Of a stretch of 64,000 bases of DNA, positions 1 to 11,760 are shown piece after piece. The position numbers and the translations under genes are program-made. The stretch spans positions 124,001-188,000 of the forward strand of contig NC_026507.1 of NCBI RefSeq assembly GCF_000182925.2, given 5' to 3'. The notes under the pieces are model-generated. The model ran no database searches and had not been told where the DNA came from. It worked only from the letters and a program-made list of their open reading frames with translations. Source of the DNA: Neurospora crassa OR74A (taxonomy: Eukaryota > Ascomycota > Sordariomycetes > Sordariales > Sordariaceae). Position 1 is the stretch's first letter, and the number at the start of each line of letters is the position of its first letter.

Positions 1-1358
1 TGTTCAGAGACCTGGCACCACAGCTGCTGAGAGTGGCAGAGATGCAGGCTTGTTATGCTCTTGGCTTCTTGCAGCGGAAACGTAAGGAGCTCGGCATCTT
101 CCCAAGTACTGGAGGGGACGAGAAGTACATGGCTTTCATCCCTCTTACCTGGACCGCCAACAACGCTCTCCGCGTCCAAGCCACCGCCGGCTATGGCCAC
201 GGCCACAGTGGTGGCTTGAGCAACTACGTCCTGCAAGAGATGATGGTCCTGTCCATGCTCAACTACCAAGTGGATGAGTACATGGAAACCGCCGTGGAGC
301 GGGACTTTTTGGGATTTTACAGCGGAAGCTGGGGAAGTTTAGAGGCGGTTCGGGAAGCGATCGGGCAGGTGTTTGAAGAGTTCGCTCCTCCGGGTAGGAA
401 AAGGAGTATCTGGGGAGACGCCGATCATACACCCACCAACCTGAAAGAGATTCGGTCCACGCTCTCCCGCTACGTCAGACACATCTTGCTGCATCCAGCT
501 GTCAGAAGTGCACCGGCGAGTGTACAGGCTAGGTTGAGGAACGAAATGCATACGTTCTTGTTGGCACATGTTCAGCATGCTGCTGATAACATCCACTTTG
601 CGGCTGCATCGAACCAAACCTGTCAAGTCGACAACTCCTGGGAGCGCGAAACCGGCCTCCCATCTCCTCCCATTACCGAACCCCACGATCCTTCGTCCCC
701 GCCACCATCCAAACGCCGCCGTCTTGCATCTTCCTCTTCTTCTTATTCTTCGTCTTCACACAAAGCACAAGAGCAGAAACCCAAGATCTTCTCCCCCACA
801 GACTCAAGGACTTTCTACTCGTGGGTTCGCACCACCTCTGCCGACCACACCTCCTGCCCCTTCTCTTTTACTTTTTACACGTGTCTCCTTTCCCACTGTC
901 ACCCTTACAACAGCAACAAGACCGAGAACTTGTTCAACAAGGACGCCAGGACAAGTTATGTCACCGAAGCGATGGTGAGGAGTCTGGCAAGTTTGTGCAG
1001 GATGTATAACGATTATGGGTCAATCGCTAGGGATGCGAGCGAAGGAAATCTGAATTCGGTGAACTTTGCAGAGTTTCATTTGGCGGCTGGTGCTGCTGGA
1101 AAGGGCTGCAGCGAAGAAGGGAATCAAAATAGTGGGGAGGAAGAAGAAGCAGAAAGAGAAGAGAAGAAAAAGGCGAAAGAGGAGCTGATGTGGGTTGCCG
1201 AGTATGAAAGACGCGGATTAGAAAGGACGCTGGGAGAGCTGGGAGGGTTGGTGGGGGACGGGAAGATGGAGAGAGTCAAGTTGTTTGTGGATGTGACGGA
1301 TTTGTATGGGCAGATTTACGTGGTGCGGGATATTGGGGTTGGGGTGAAGAGGGGTTGA
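1..1358 (+). CDS. Fungal class I terpene synthase (ent-kaurene/copalyl bifunctional type), 3' part
   Basis: The frame is open to the left edge, so the gene starts outside the window; the GTG at 33 is not its start. About 450 codons are visible. The metal-binding motif DEYME (codons from 273) follows the segment FIPLTWTANN, and the second class I motif NDYGSIARD followed by EGNLNSVNF begins at 1008. The end (VTDLYGQIYVVRDI) also fits fungal CPS/KS-type diterpene synthases. In that family the C-terminal helical domain ionises a prenyl diphosphate or copalyl diphosphate with Mg2+, and the N-terminal class II domain would lie upstream. The spacing between the two motifs (about 245 residues) is long because of a Ser/Pro-rich insert near 640-800. 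The product cannot be told from this fragment, and a class I-only enzyme is also possible. I am sure of the class I domain and less sure of the bifunctional architecture. Confidence 0.8.
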   Translation, partial: FRDLAPQLLRVAEMQACYALGFLQRKRKELGIFPSTGGDEKYMAFIPLTWTANNALRVQATAGYGHGHSGGLSNYVLQEMMVLSMLNYQVDEYMETAVERDFLGFYSGSWGSLEAVREAIGQVFEEFAPPGRKRSIWGDADHTPTNLKEIRSTLSRYVRHILLHPAVRSAPASVQARLRNEMHTFLLAHVQHAADNIHFAAASNQTCQVDNSWERETGLPSPPITEPHDPSSPPPSKRRRLASSSSSYSSSSHKAQEQKPKIFSPTDSRTFYSWVRTTSADHTSCPFSFTFYTCLLSHCHPYNSNKTENLFNKDARTSYVTEAMVRSLASLCRMYNDYGSIARDASEGNLNSVNFAEFHLAAGAAGKGCSEEGNQNSGEEEEAEREEKKKAKEELMWVAEYERRGLERTLGELGGLVGDGKMERVKLFVDVTDLYGQIYVVRDIGVGVKRG

Positions 1359-1597
1359 TGTCTGTCCCGGTTTGTGTGCATTTGTGATTGGGAGAAAAAA
1401 AAATTAATCTTGGGTGTCTGCAGCATGGTATAACAATTTTCAATTGATTTTCGCCTTTCTGTAATGCTTCCGTTGCATCGTGATGTTCTACGCCTCAAAA
1501 GGGGCGAGTAAACAAATCGCACTCGTTTTCTTCAACATACCGTAACACATATCAAGACTGTTGCTGAACCAAATCGTCAGCAATCCGCAAGGTCACA

Positions 1598-1702
1598 GGG
1601 ACCTTGGCGCAGTTGGCTAGCGCGCAGGTCTCATAGCTTTCTATGATCTGGTGAAATACCAGAGTAATCCTGAGGTCGGGAGTTCGAGCCTCCCAGGTCC
1701 CA
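1598..1702 (+). tRNA. tRNA-Met (anticodon CAT) with a 31-nt intron
   Basis: The cloverleaf can be folded by hand: acceptor GGGACCT (1598-1604) pairs with AGGTCCC (1695-1701), with discriminator A at 1702. The D stem is GCGC/GCGC. The anticodon stem CAGGT starts at 1625, and the anticodon CAT is 1632-1634. The T arm is GGGAG-TTCGAGC-CTCCC. An intron (1636-1666) begins one base 3' of the anticodon, the standard position for nuclear tRNA introns. It contains CTATGA (1641-1646), complementary to the anticodon region TCATAG, as expected for the splicing-endonuclease substrate. A T run at 1705 would terminate RNA polymerase III. I cannot separate elongator from initiator Met with certainty, but the intron and the G1-C72 pair favour elongator. 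Confidence 0.93.
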
Positions 1703-2530
1703 AACTTTTTGCGGCATTTTTTTTGGGCATTTTTTTTGGTCGTATTTGCCAATGTCCACTTGACTTGGTTTGTTTACTTCTCCTTTTTTAGTGAGATTTC
1801 TTGGGGCGGTCTTCTAATGGGAAATTATCACACTGTTCGTAAAACCACCGTCATCTATCTATCTATCTAGTTGCGCTCTTTTTGGCTCGTCTAGCACCTG
1901 CGCAGGACTGTGGAAGGTGCAATGGGGTGTCAGGATTTTGGTGTGCTTTGTTTGTTTGCTGCAGTATTTAACCTTGGGTCACGGTGGGAAACCGTTAGTG
2001 AACCTAATCAACCAACCCACTCCCTTTCAGTCTACCCATAACCGTGAGCAACACTGGAAAACTACTGTAGTTGCAACTGTCTGTCGTCAATGTCTCACAG
2101 CATGTCACTAATTCGCAATGATGAGTGGGGGGGTGAAATTCGGAGAAACATGCGGGGAAATAGGCCTTGAAGTTCGTTGCTTCTTGTAAGACAAATGTTT
2201 CGCGGCAACAATAGTTAGCCATTTCCGGTACCTATCCTTGTCCGGGCAGCTTTGTCTGCTCAGGAGGGGAGGCAGAATGACCTCCCACGCCTAGAAAGCC
2301 GGGCTACGTACAGGTTCGAGTTTCTATCTTGGCAAGACATCTTTGTCAATTATAAACCAGATATAGCGCCCATCTCGCATCAACATGCCGTGCAAAGGAG
2401 AGTTCGCCAATGAGACCGGTTTTCGCTTCCATGTTACCAACCGTCCATCAAGCAATAGGAGGACATCACAAACATAGCAGTATCGTATCGACAAAATACC
2501 ACCCCACAATGCGATTACCGACCTAGGTAC
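1703..2530. other. Intergenic region, no gene seen
   Basis: Nothing here has coding character beyond short chance frames. There is a short TATC repeat near 1853-1868. The region separates the tRNA from the 3' end of the membrane-protein gene. Confidence 0.6.
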
Positions 2531-3916
2531 CTACTTGGGAATCCCAATCCCACTATCCTTTTCTGTGAATGCCTCCGTCATCGCACTACTTCCCCCTGGA
2601 CTAACCGGCGTCAAATCAATATCCGTCGGGCTCCCGCTTCTGTCCCTCCGCATGTGATTCCAATCCTCGTGGCCGCTCGGTGAAATCTCCACGCCCAAGT
2701 CGACTCCCCTTGGTGGCATAGCAGCCCCAGTCATGGCTGCTGGCGGCGGTCGTAAAACAGGCACATCATCATTGACTGTTACCACATAGCCCGGGAACTG
2801 ATTCTCCGGTACATGTACCGCCCGTGATCGTGCTGCTTGTGACGCGCGAGCTGCTCTCCGTCCGGCCGCCGCCGAAGAGTTGCCGGGAATCCGAAACCTC
2901 GCCGGATCAGCCGGGTCCATCATCCCTCCGGACTCCCTTATCGCATCCTTCCTCCTCACCTCCTTGCACGCCAAAATCGACAGGACAAAGTTGATCAACA
3001 ACATCACAACCGTGATGACGAGCAGGGCAACCCCCAAGCAATACAACTTCCCCTTTCGCCCTTTCAGTTTGCGTCCAGCCGTGTGGTACTTGGTCGCCAG
3101 CGCTTCGACAATAGGTGGCACGGCGACGGCGTCAGGTTCAAGGTCGAGATCGCGATCGATTTCTTCGTCGGCTGAGCTCACCCAGATACCGACATAGCCC
3201 ATGGTGGCGATGCAAGCGAGGCAAATGCAGATGTGCACGCCTACGTAAGCGCCCGGGTAGAAGCTGCGGAAGCGGTCGCGGAGGCAGAAGAGGGTGGTGA
3301 GGTCGAGGAAGTGCCAGATTAGGGTTGCGAATGCCTGTGGTGGAGGGGTTAGTTTGATGACTGAGGAGAAAGAAAAAAGGGGGCGGGAGTGTTAACAGGG
3401 TGGGAAGACGACAGAGACGGAAGACCAGGGTTGGGGTTATGGATGTGATGAGATGAACTGGTGGGTGTTGATCAACCAACAGGGCCAGACTGTTGCGCCG
3501 TCACCACCACCACCATGGTCATGAAAGGCCAAGACCCTGACGAAGTGATGCGGAAAAGTAAACCATGACGGAAGATAGAGAAAGAATCAAAGAAAAAGGC
3601 GTACCGTAATCCCGACAAACACAAAACTAACGTGCGCGAACCCTTGATCCCCATACCTGCCCACCATATAACCAACAACTCCAAGGATGGCTACCGCCAG
3701 TATCATTGACAGCACGCCCAATATTGACCGTGCCGTGAACAGCTTTGCTCTAAGTGATGATAATGATGATGACGACGACCTTTGCCTTTGTTTACTTCGA
3801 TTCGTTGTCGTTGTTGGTGGTGTTGTCGTTGTGTGTGCCTGGCTGTGGTACTGTTGCTCAAACCCTTCCTCCACATCCCTACTCCCAGCCCCATCTTGTG
3901 ATATCCTCGTTTCCAT
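2531..3916 (-). CDS. Four-helix membrane protein (MARVEL-like topology), 371 aa
   Basis: Exon 1 is 3916-3605 and exon 2 is 3334-2531. The 270-nt intron has GTACGC at its 5' end and CACAG at its 3' end, and it joins codons in phase 0 (...FVFVGIT / AFATLIWHFL...). The product begins METRISQ with a polar Thr/Ser-rich N terminus of about 60 residues. It then has four hydrophobic segments, near residues 64-86, 93-122, 136-162 and 205-228, and a long polar tail of about 140 residues with Pro/Arg-rich and Ser-rich stretches. Four helices with cytosolic ends resemble MARVEL-domain or other small fungal plasma-membrane proteins, but I see no diagnostic motif and give no function. The start is the only ATG in frame ahead of the first helix. 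A second small exon inside the intron cannot be excluded. Confidence 0.75.
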
Positions 3917-6900
3917 GTTCCCACCTGTCGATGGATGCCCGTTGATGTGTTGATGTGAAAGTGGTCAAAGTGCCGGGTTGATGGATGCGTGCGTGTGATT
4001 GGTCAAAAATGTCCGAGATGAAAGTGGACCCCGAAGCGGTGCCGAACCGGATGAGGTTAAGGAGGTCGAGACGGTGCGGCGACGACGGCGGCCCCGGGCA
4101 GTGCCAGGTCCAGGTCCCGTCCGACGTCTGACGTCAATGTCGACACGGGCAACCGACACCAACTTTGGACGGTGCAGTGTGCTGCGGGGGACTGGAGTTG
4201 GTTCGGTGCTAGTCCGACTTTTTGTTGTCCGATTTTCCTGTGCTCAAATGCGCCGGCCCCTTTTGAGAAAAGCCAAATCGGACGTGGGTGACAGACTCCT
4301 CCAAATTATAGCTGAGATTAACTCGGGTTCTCTTCCCTGTTTTGCTTCGATTTCCTTGTCGGTAACGGTGTGTTTCTTTTGCCTATGCCTAAGTCCCCAA
4401 TAACCCAATGCAGAAATGCAGTTGTGCGCAATGCTCGAAAGTTGAGTGTCGTTATGTCGTTAATGTGTGATGTTGCGTTGTCGTTATGTCGATGTTGTAT
4501 GCAAGGAATCTGTGTTGCAGGATGGGTGGTGGAATACAACTAAAAGGGGGAGATCAACAACTGAACTTTTGGAATCCGGAAAGCGACTCTGATGACGGAC
4601 CCCATAAAATGTCAGACAGAACTTGAACCGACACGGAAAAGAAAGTTTAGAAAGAAGAAGCGGGCGCCGGGCAGTCCGCCTTTTTGAACCAGGTGCCCGA
4701 TATTTGTTGCCAATGCTGCCACCGACCTTTTCCGTTTGCCATGGATTGCCATGGCTTGCCATGCCCAAAGCCCAAGACCGCCCAAGACCGTCCCAAGAAA
4801 TGGGCGGAAGACAAACAACCTACGAAGGACAAGGAAATAACGAAAAAAGCAAACGACGGGACTGACTTACTGGAACAAGCCCAGGCGGGCAACGACCGAG
4901 CTAACAATGCGTGCCGCAACCTAACACGCCTGACTGGACAGCCCAGGCTACCTCAGTAGCAGAGTATCAGATACAGCTGCCCAGAAAACGCCCAGAGGTT
5001 CAGGTGGGTGCTCTCTGTTCATGCAGAACACGCGGCATTCATATGGAGAACAGACCGCAGCGATGGAAACATGGAAAAGTCCCCCGCTCATAATTTTTTC
5101 CTTCTTTATTTTTTTTTCACCTTTCACTTCCACCCAAGTTGCTTGGCTTTCTGAAGTGGAAATGACGACGGGCCCCTCTGTTTCGCTCTGTTCCTTCCCC
5201 CTTTGGCAGATCGCCGGAGCTGCTTGGCTCACCCTTGATGCATCCTTGGCGGTGATCTTGGCGGACTGCCAACCATCAATCGAGCCTCCTTGGCGGTAAA
5301 GGGTTGCTTCTTGGCCACAGCCTGTGTGTGTGCTGGGCGTTAGGTATTATGCTGGGCAGATGATGTTCGCCCTCTTGTTTCTCCGGCTTTGGGTTTTGGC
5401 GGCTGTGATTCGTTTGCACAAGAGATGAGAGATGCCGATGCCGATACGGATGCTGTGCCTTTCAGGTAAGCAAGATCGATGGGTAGTACTGTGACGTTGA
5501 CAGTTGTATCGATAGGTATCCATGAGTCAAAGTCAGAGTGCCATCGGATGTCAACTCCAAAAACTCGACCAGAAAACTATCGTGAAAAAAAAAAAAAAAC
5601 AGGAGGATAAACAATGACAGTCCACTGCTCGCCTGCTGACTGCTTCGCCAAGCCCTCTTCTTGCTTGCGTCGTGGATTCTGTCGGGTTTTAGGTAACACA
5701 TGGCAAACCCAAGGCCTTGGCTTTCGGTGCTGGCAAATGTCTCGGAATGAAAACGACGATGCCAAGATAAAGGGAAATGGCATCTTCCCGATTGACGGCA
5801 TGTCACGGCATGACAGCACATGATGTTGAGCATAGCTCCGCTTGCGTAGTAGAGGCATCCAAGTCCCAAGTCTAAATTCCCCACCCCAAGCATTTATTTT
5901 GGTATGTCTCCGATCCCACTCAAGACCTCAACACTTGGCAATGCGTCAAACTTTCCGTACATACTCTTCCCTTATTAGAGATATCATACCCTTCATTCAA
6001 AGACGGCTGTCAAGAAACCCCGTTTGCAACTCAGATGGCCCAAAAGACCGCTTTTCAGTGAGTTTCTGCATTTTGGCTTTACAGTATGCTTGGCCGAAAG
6101 ACATGTCTTGAGAAGAACAGGCAGAGGTCTGTGTCAACTCCTATAAAAACGGGAATTGTGGGCCAAATCTTTAGTTCAGTTTCGGTTTGAAAACCTCGAG
6201 TTTACGGACTGGGCGGCGGCTGTGGGCGGCTCTGGGCGCCCGGAAGCACGGCAGCTAAGGAACGCTAAAAACAGGCAAAAATAGGGGTAGTAAACATACC
6301 TACCGACCCTCACTCTGCCAAAGTTGGGCTGTAAACTTCATGATGTTGCCGGCAAAGGCGGAAAAGAACGACAGATATATACCGGCCTTGTTATCCAGGG
6401 CAATTCCACGAGATCCCTCACACCGCTCACCCAAAGGCTGCTGGGTATGGGTTCCTGGCTAGTCTTGCTGCCCTGCTTCACCTCCAGGCTCACATCTTCA
6501 CCATCCGTAGCTCCCGCCGCTCTCCCGCCCCAACATAGGGGCCATTACTCAAACACCAGCTTCTCCTTGACCGAAGGTGTAGGTTGATTGCCCGGCTATC
6601 CAAGTGGTCCAGTCGGACGGAAGGGAAGCGGAAGGGATGTGAGGGCGGTCGTCGCCGGCATCATATGATCCGCTCTACCTATGCCATGCCCTTCCTGAGA
6701 CACCAGGCTCCGGTTGCCGTTGATCTTTTGTCGAGACGTGCGTTTTGGATATTGTGACAGTACCTTACCTTTTGATACCACGCTCATGATCGCATACTCG
6801 GTGTGTAACAGAACTGCTACCAACTGGCAGGGTTGATGGATGCGATGGAACTTGAGAGGAACTGAAATGCGACATGGACAAGTGAGAAATGGGATTGCAT

Positions 6901-7902
6901 CCCAAAAATGAAAGCTGGACCTGGGCAGAGGATATTCTCCTAACAAAGTTGATAGCAATCTCGGTCTAGCTTTGATGAATCCCTATCCTACTATCGCGCA
7001 AGCCGAGCTTTGACGCACTGACCACCCGTTTAGAGTTTATCGCTACAATGCCACCGGCAGTTGCAATGCGGGCAGTGATGCAAACTGAAGCGACTGAGTG
7101 CTTCGGACAGGTTATAGCGGCAGGCAATAGTATTTGACGCCAATGCGGAGTTGCAGTCCGGGCTTTGCATTCGTTAGTCAGTTTCCTCTTTGTTGATTTG
7201 ACATTCGCCCGCTTTTGCATCCGGCAGCCGATGACACTGGCGACGACTGAAACACAACTGAACAGCTACCAGGTCCGTCACAACAGAGGCTGTACGGTAC
7301 AAGCAGCATAGTCATCCATCTCATCATCTTTACGATTGATGATTGCTTACTTGCTTGCCACCCGACCATCCCGCCGCCGTCATTCATCAACCACCCCTCA
7401 TCTCTCTTCCAGATTAGCTCTCTCTCTCTCTCTCTCGTCTCCAGGTCTATCTAGTGCGTAATCAAATCGTCTTTGTCATCGGATGAGAAGACCTCAAACC
7501 GCATCCAACCCATTCGTTTCCCTTCCATCGACTCCGGCCGGCTTTTCATTCTTCAACTTTTAACAACCACAACCACAACAACAACAACTCTTCTTTCCTC
7601 GGCCAATATTATAATAATCATCATCACCACATTCTCCCGCCGAGCATCGTCACTTTGAATCCACAAGCTGCTGCCGAGTCCAGCATTACGAGCGATTTCC
7701 CCGACGTCCATCTTGTCACCGCCCAGACCAGCATCGCTGCCGAGTTTACCTTGTTATCTTATCACTTCATTACGCAATCTCCATACCGTACAATTACCCG
7801 GATAATCACACAAACCCACGCCAATCACTTAAGTACTTCGTCACCCATACCAGTACCAGGAATCGCGTTGATTTCTAATACTCGCGACAACACGGATCCA
7901 CC
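3917..7902. other. 4-kb intergenic region, including the probable 5' leader of the TCP11-family gene
   Basis: No frame here shows a recognisable protein or convincing splice structure. The last 500 bp (about 7400-7902) are pyrimidine-rich, with a CT repeat at 7418-7435 and runs of CAA/CAC near 7565-7590. This is typical of long 5' leaders and promoters in Neurospora, so transcription of the downstream gene probably starts there. Short A and T homopolymers occur at 5107-5116 and 5586-5599. The tract near 4738-4800 repeats CCATGG/TTGCC and CCCAAGACCG units. Confidence 0.5.
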
Positions 7903-10900
7903 ATGCGACGACCGTCGGATAGCTTGACCGAACCCGCTCGGAACCTTGAAGAATCAGTCGGATCCCCATCGCCAACTACCCCCGATCCCACCACCGATCT
8001 TTCTCTCCCGCCTCCTGAAGAGCAGATAGTAAGCCAGCAGGCCGATGCCGACGTCAACGTTGATCCCGCTACCATTACACCACCCCCGCACATTGCCGCC
8101 CGCCTCTTCATCCGGCCCACCAACCAGACCCGCCGCAAAGACAGTGCAGCTTCGTCGCGTCGCAACAGCTTCTCGTCCGCCCATTCCCGCTCTTCTCACG
8201 GCTGTGGCCGCGACGTCGGTCCCCAGAGCAAGTATGTCGCCCAACACTTGCGCCGCGCCTCCATCCTCGAAGACCGAAAGGCCCGTCTGGCCGACCGTGC
8301 CGCCCATGCCGAGAAGGTCCGCATCCGAGCCGCCAAGGCCAAAGCTACCGTCAAGGATATCACACAAAGCGAAGAGAGGGCCATTGCGGCTGCCATGGCT
8401 CGCGAACGCAACCTAGCCGAGATCGCCGCCGCCTGTGCCGAGGAGGTCAAGAGGGCCAAGCAGATCGCCGAGACCATGAAGGAGAAGCGCGAGCAGGAAA
8501 ACAAGAAACTCAAGATGCAGATGGAAGAACGTCTGGCCGAAGCCGAGAGGAGAAGGGAAGAACTGCGTAACCGCAATGCTGCCAAGGTCAAGTGCAGGGA
8601 GCGCGGTCAGAGCCTTGTCACAAGGAAACCCACCTTGGTCGAGGTCATGCCCGAGGTCAAGGAAGTCAAGGAGCGCGAGTCGAGCCCCATGAGGCCCGAG
8701 GCCGCCGCCAGTAGAATTCAGTGGTGGTGGAAGTCCATGAGTCGCAAACGGGCCGTAGCCGAGTTTAGCGCGCTAGGCCTCACCATCGACGTTGTTAGGG
8801 AGACGTCCTTCGATACCGTTACCAGCTTGCTGTCACAGGAGAACGTCTTGGTGGCCACCTCTCGAGTGCTCCGCATCTGTGGGCTCAACGAGGGTGCGCC
8901 TGGGTCGGTGGAAGAGATGACGGCTGTCCGCTCGTTTCTGAGCGCCTTCCTTATCCTCGGCCACCCATCCCAAGTGCTTAGCAACAAGGAGGGTACCGGA
9001 GAACCAGAGCAGGTTGGGTCCGCCCTGGCGAAACCAATCCCTCGTGATGATCTGGCTAACCCTCAGTTGCAGGAACTCGTTGGCAAGGCTGGTGACCTAC
9101 TAATCTCGTTTGAGAATATTCTAGGCCGACTGACCGCGTTTAATAACTACACTCCGCCACCGGCCCTGTTGGAGTCGTTCCCCGAGGTGTACGCTACCTT
9201 CTACAATGCTTTCATTGCCTGGAAGGCCCGTGATTCCAGCTCTCTGGTTGAGCTCATGGTGATGCAGTTTGTCGAGCTGGACGCTATTTGGGAGTCCGTC
9301 AAGGACAGCACAGATGGGTCCGTTGACCAGGTGTACAGAGAAAGTATCCGAGAAAACCAGCTGCTACTGTTGGTTCGCATCAAGAAACTTGCCGGACCCG
9401 TCCGTGGCAAGCAGCTGGTAACTGAAGCCGTCAGGGCAGCCCGCAAGGCTAGAGTCAAGAAGCCTCGCGGTGATTTGAAGCCCCGTGTGGCAGAGCAGTC
9501 AGAATCAGAGACAGGCATGGGCGTCCTTGGTGACGGCAGCAACCAGGGTCAACAGACACAGACTCCCACGCCCCCCTCCACTCCGGCCAGACAGGGCGAG
9601 ACCTTCAAGATCAGCGTCGTGCTGCCACATACCAAGAGCCTCTTGCCAGAAAACAGAGTGGTTGTGCACGAGCTGGCCATCAATAGGGACTTCCGCACCG
9701 AGCCCAGCGAATACCACGAGCAACAAGCCCATTTGCTCGCACCCCTCTTTCAAGAGATGCGGGCAACAATGCAGGCGGACAACCAAGAAGTACACTTTAT
9801 GCTTCTGCTGCGGGTCGCCGATATGATCCGTGAGAAACTCCAGAGACTTGTCAGACCTGGCAACCCCATGCACACGCTGATCGGCGAGCTTCTTGATACG
9901 GAAATGGCCCAGCGCCAGTTCGCTATGGGCAGCTTCTCGTACGAGAAACTGTTCCAAGCCATGGGAACACTCCTGCCCAAGCTCTGTGCGCCTGTCCGCG
10001 ACGACGAAGTCAAGATTCTTGCCGAAGAAAAACTCGTTCAAGGCACGTATGTTGACCGTCTCGAGGCACTGAATGCCTTCATCGATGTCATGCTTAGTGA
10101 CTATGCCAACTACCTACTTCAACAAGCCGCGCCCCAACTGATCGAGCAAGCGCCCTCGTACGAAGCCAAAGCCTTTGCCGCCGATATCGAAGCCGGACGC
10201 TACGATCTCTCGGCTGCCAAAGCCGCCTGGCGCGCCGCACGTGTGAAGCTGATGGGCGAAGCTAGCCGCCGCGACCCCGAAGGTGTTGACGTTCCTCGAT
10301 CTCGCCCCACTGCCAACAAGATCTACAATCAAATGCTCGTCGACCTCTTCACCCAGCCGCATCCACTCAGCATTGGCGAGATGCCCGAAATGCTGCGGCT
10401 CGATCACAAGCGTGTCGTGGAAGCGGGCCGCGTTACCAAGAGGATCATCACCACAGGTGCTATCCTCCTGCAATGCAAAAACCTGCTCAAGCGCGACGTC
10501 CGCGGGCCCTGGCGAACGGAATCCCAGCGCATTTTGGCTGTACTCGAGCGGAGCGAATCATCCTCGGACCCCGTCCCTACCGATCAAACAGTCGACGGGA
10601 TCCTCACCGCTCTCGAAGCCGGCCGGTCCATGCCCGCTGCTACCAAGGTTCACCTGCGTGCCTTTGTCACCAAGCTGGTCCTCTCGGCCGCTTCCATCAC
10701 GGCCGAAAACCGTGAACCTAGCGATCCCGTCCTTCGTCTGCTGCTGAGCAGGTTGAGGGCCTATGTCTTGCAAAGACTGGCGGCTAGCGCGTCGGCTTCG
10801 GAAAATGTCAAGGCTACTAGCACCGCTGGAGAGAAGCTGGCGGGTTTGGGACTAGCAGAGTTTGTGGATAAGGTGAGGGATTTGGTGGAGATGCTTGGGA

Positions 10901-10980
10901 GGGTCGGGGAGGTGGATAGAGGGGCGCATGGAGTGTGGTGGGATCAGGTTGCGGAGACTGTGGAGGGTGAGGCTCAGTAA
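7903..10980 (+). CDS. TCP11/Sok1-family protein, 1025 aa
   Basis: This is a single uninterrupted frame starting at an ATG in good context (CCACCATGC). Residues 1-120 are polar and probably disordered. Residues 125-225 are Ala/Glu/Lys/Arg-rich and look like a long coiled coil. An IQ-like segment, RIQWWWKSMSRKRA, lies near residues 271-284. The remaining 700 residues are helical and match the T-complex protein 11 family (HELAINRDFRTEP, LAPLFQEMRATM..., FIDVMLSDYANYLLQQAAPQLIEQA). Yeast Sok1, of this family, was found as a high-copy suppressor of loss of cAMP-dependent kinase, so a role in cAMP-linked growth control is the usual inference; the biochemical activity is unknown. Its 3' end lies 1 kb from the transposon block. 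Confidence 0.88.
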   Translation: MRRPSDSLTEPARNLEESVGSPSPTTPDPTTDLSLPPPEEQIVSQQADADVNVDPATITPPPHIAARLFIRPTNQTRRKDSAASSRRNSFSSAHSRSSHGCGRDVGPQSKYVAQHLRRASILEDRKARLADRAAHAEKVRIRAAKAKATVKDITQSEERAIAAAMARERNLAEIAAACAEEVKRAKQIAETMKEKREQENKKLKMQMEERLAEAERRREELRNRNAAKVKCRERGQSLVTRKPTLVEVMPEVKEVKERESSPMRPEAAASRIQWWWKSMSRKRAVAEFSALGLTIDVVRETSFDTVTSLLSQENVLVATSRVLRICGLNEGAPGSVEEMTAVRSFLSAFLILGHPSQVLSNKEGTGEPEQVGSALAKPIPRDDLANPQLQELVGKAGDLLISFENILGRLTAFNNYTPPPALLESFPEVYATFYNAFIAWKARDSSSLVELMVMQFVELDAIWESVKDSTDGSVDQVYRESIRENQLLLLVRIKKLAGPVRGKQLVTEAVRAARKARVKKPRGDLKPRVAEQSESETGMGVLGDGSNQGQQTQTPTPPSTPARQGETFKISVVLPHTKSLLPENRVVVHELAINRDFRTEPSEYHEQQAHLLAPLFQEMRATMQADNQEVHFMLLLRVADMIREKLQRLVRPGNPMHTLIGELLDTEMAQRQFAMGSFSYEKLFQAMGTLLPKLCAPVRDDEVKILAEEKLVQGTYVDRLEALNAFIDVMLSDYANYLLQQAAPQLIEQAPSYEAKAFAADIEAGRYDLSAAKAAWRAARVKLMGEASRRDPEGVDVPRSRPTANKIYNQMLVDLFTQPHPLSIGEMPEMLRLDHKRVVEAGRVTKRIITTGAILLQCKNLLKRDVRGPWRTESQRILAVLERSESSSDPVPTDQTVDGILTALEAGRSMPAATKVHLRAFVTKLVLSAASITAENREPSDPVLRLLLSRLRAYVLQRLAASASASENVKATSTAGEKLAGLGLAEFVDKVRDLVEMLGRVGEVDRGAHGVWWDQVAETVEGEAQ

Positions 10981-11760
10981 GGGGAAAGTGGATGGGGGGT
11001 GTTCGCGCGACGAAGAGAGATGATTGGAAGAGGGAAAGGGGGAGTGATTGCATATATACCATGGCGTTTTTGGTCTTTTGTTTGGGTATCGTTGTCTGTG
11101 CCACGGCACGGCACCAGCGATGAGTTTTTCTGCTTTTCCATCTGTTTCAGGCGTTGAGGATTTGCAAATGAGCTATAAGGCTCTCGCAAGGGAATGGGTT
11201 TCTATGGCATGGGATCGGATATTGTCAGTTTGTGATGGGTTCTGTTTTCGTCGGGATGATTTGAAGCATCATTCACAGTCCATGATCATTTGAGAGGATC
11301 AGGAATGGCATTTACTATCAGTATATCTGCGTTTCGTTCACGTTAAAGGTACTTAGCGTCGCTGATGTGACAGCGAATGCAAAAAAGAATGATTATCATT
11401 TCCTCCCCATCACTTCTTGTAGTCCCAAGTTTCATGTTCAAGTCCTCCTACCTAGCTCTCAAGCTCTTCTGTGCTCCCGTTACATTGATGGCATGACGGA
11501 TTTACATAAAGTTAGGTAGGTAGGTAGGTTGTAGTGCAGTTGAAGTGATGCGATAGGCCAGAAGTCCGAGCAGGTATGGAGTATAGGGGGCCATGCATAC
11601 ACCCCCCGGCCTGGTAGCCTGAACTATTACTACCTACTAGACTAGTTAGTGCAAACCAAACGCTAACGAATCCGAGTTCCCCACGGCATATGTAGGTACC
11701 TAAGGTAAGGTAAGGTAAGGTACCTTGGTGTCCTCTTGGAGAAAATGTTGACGTCTTCCC

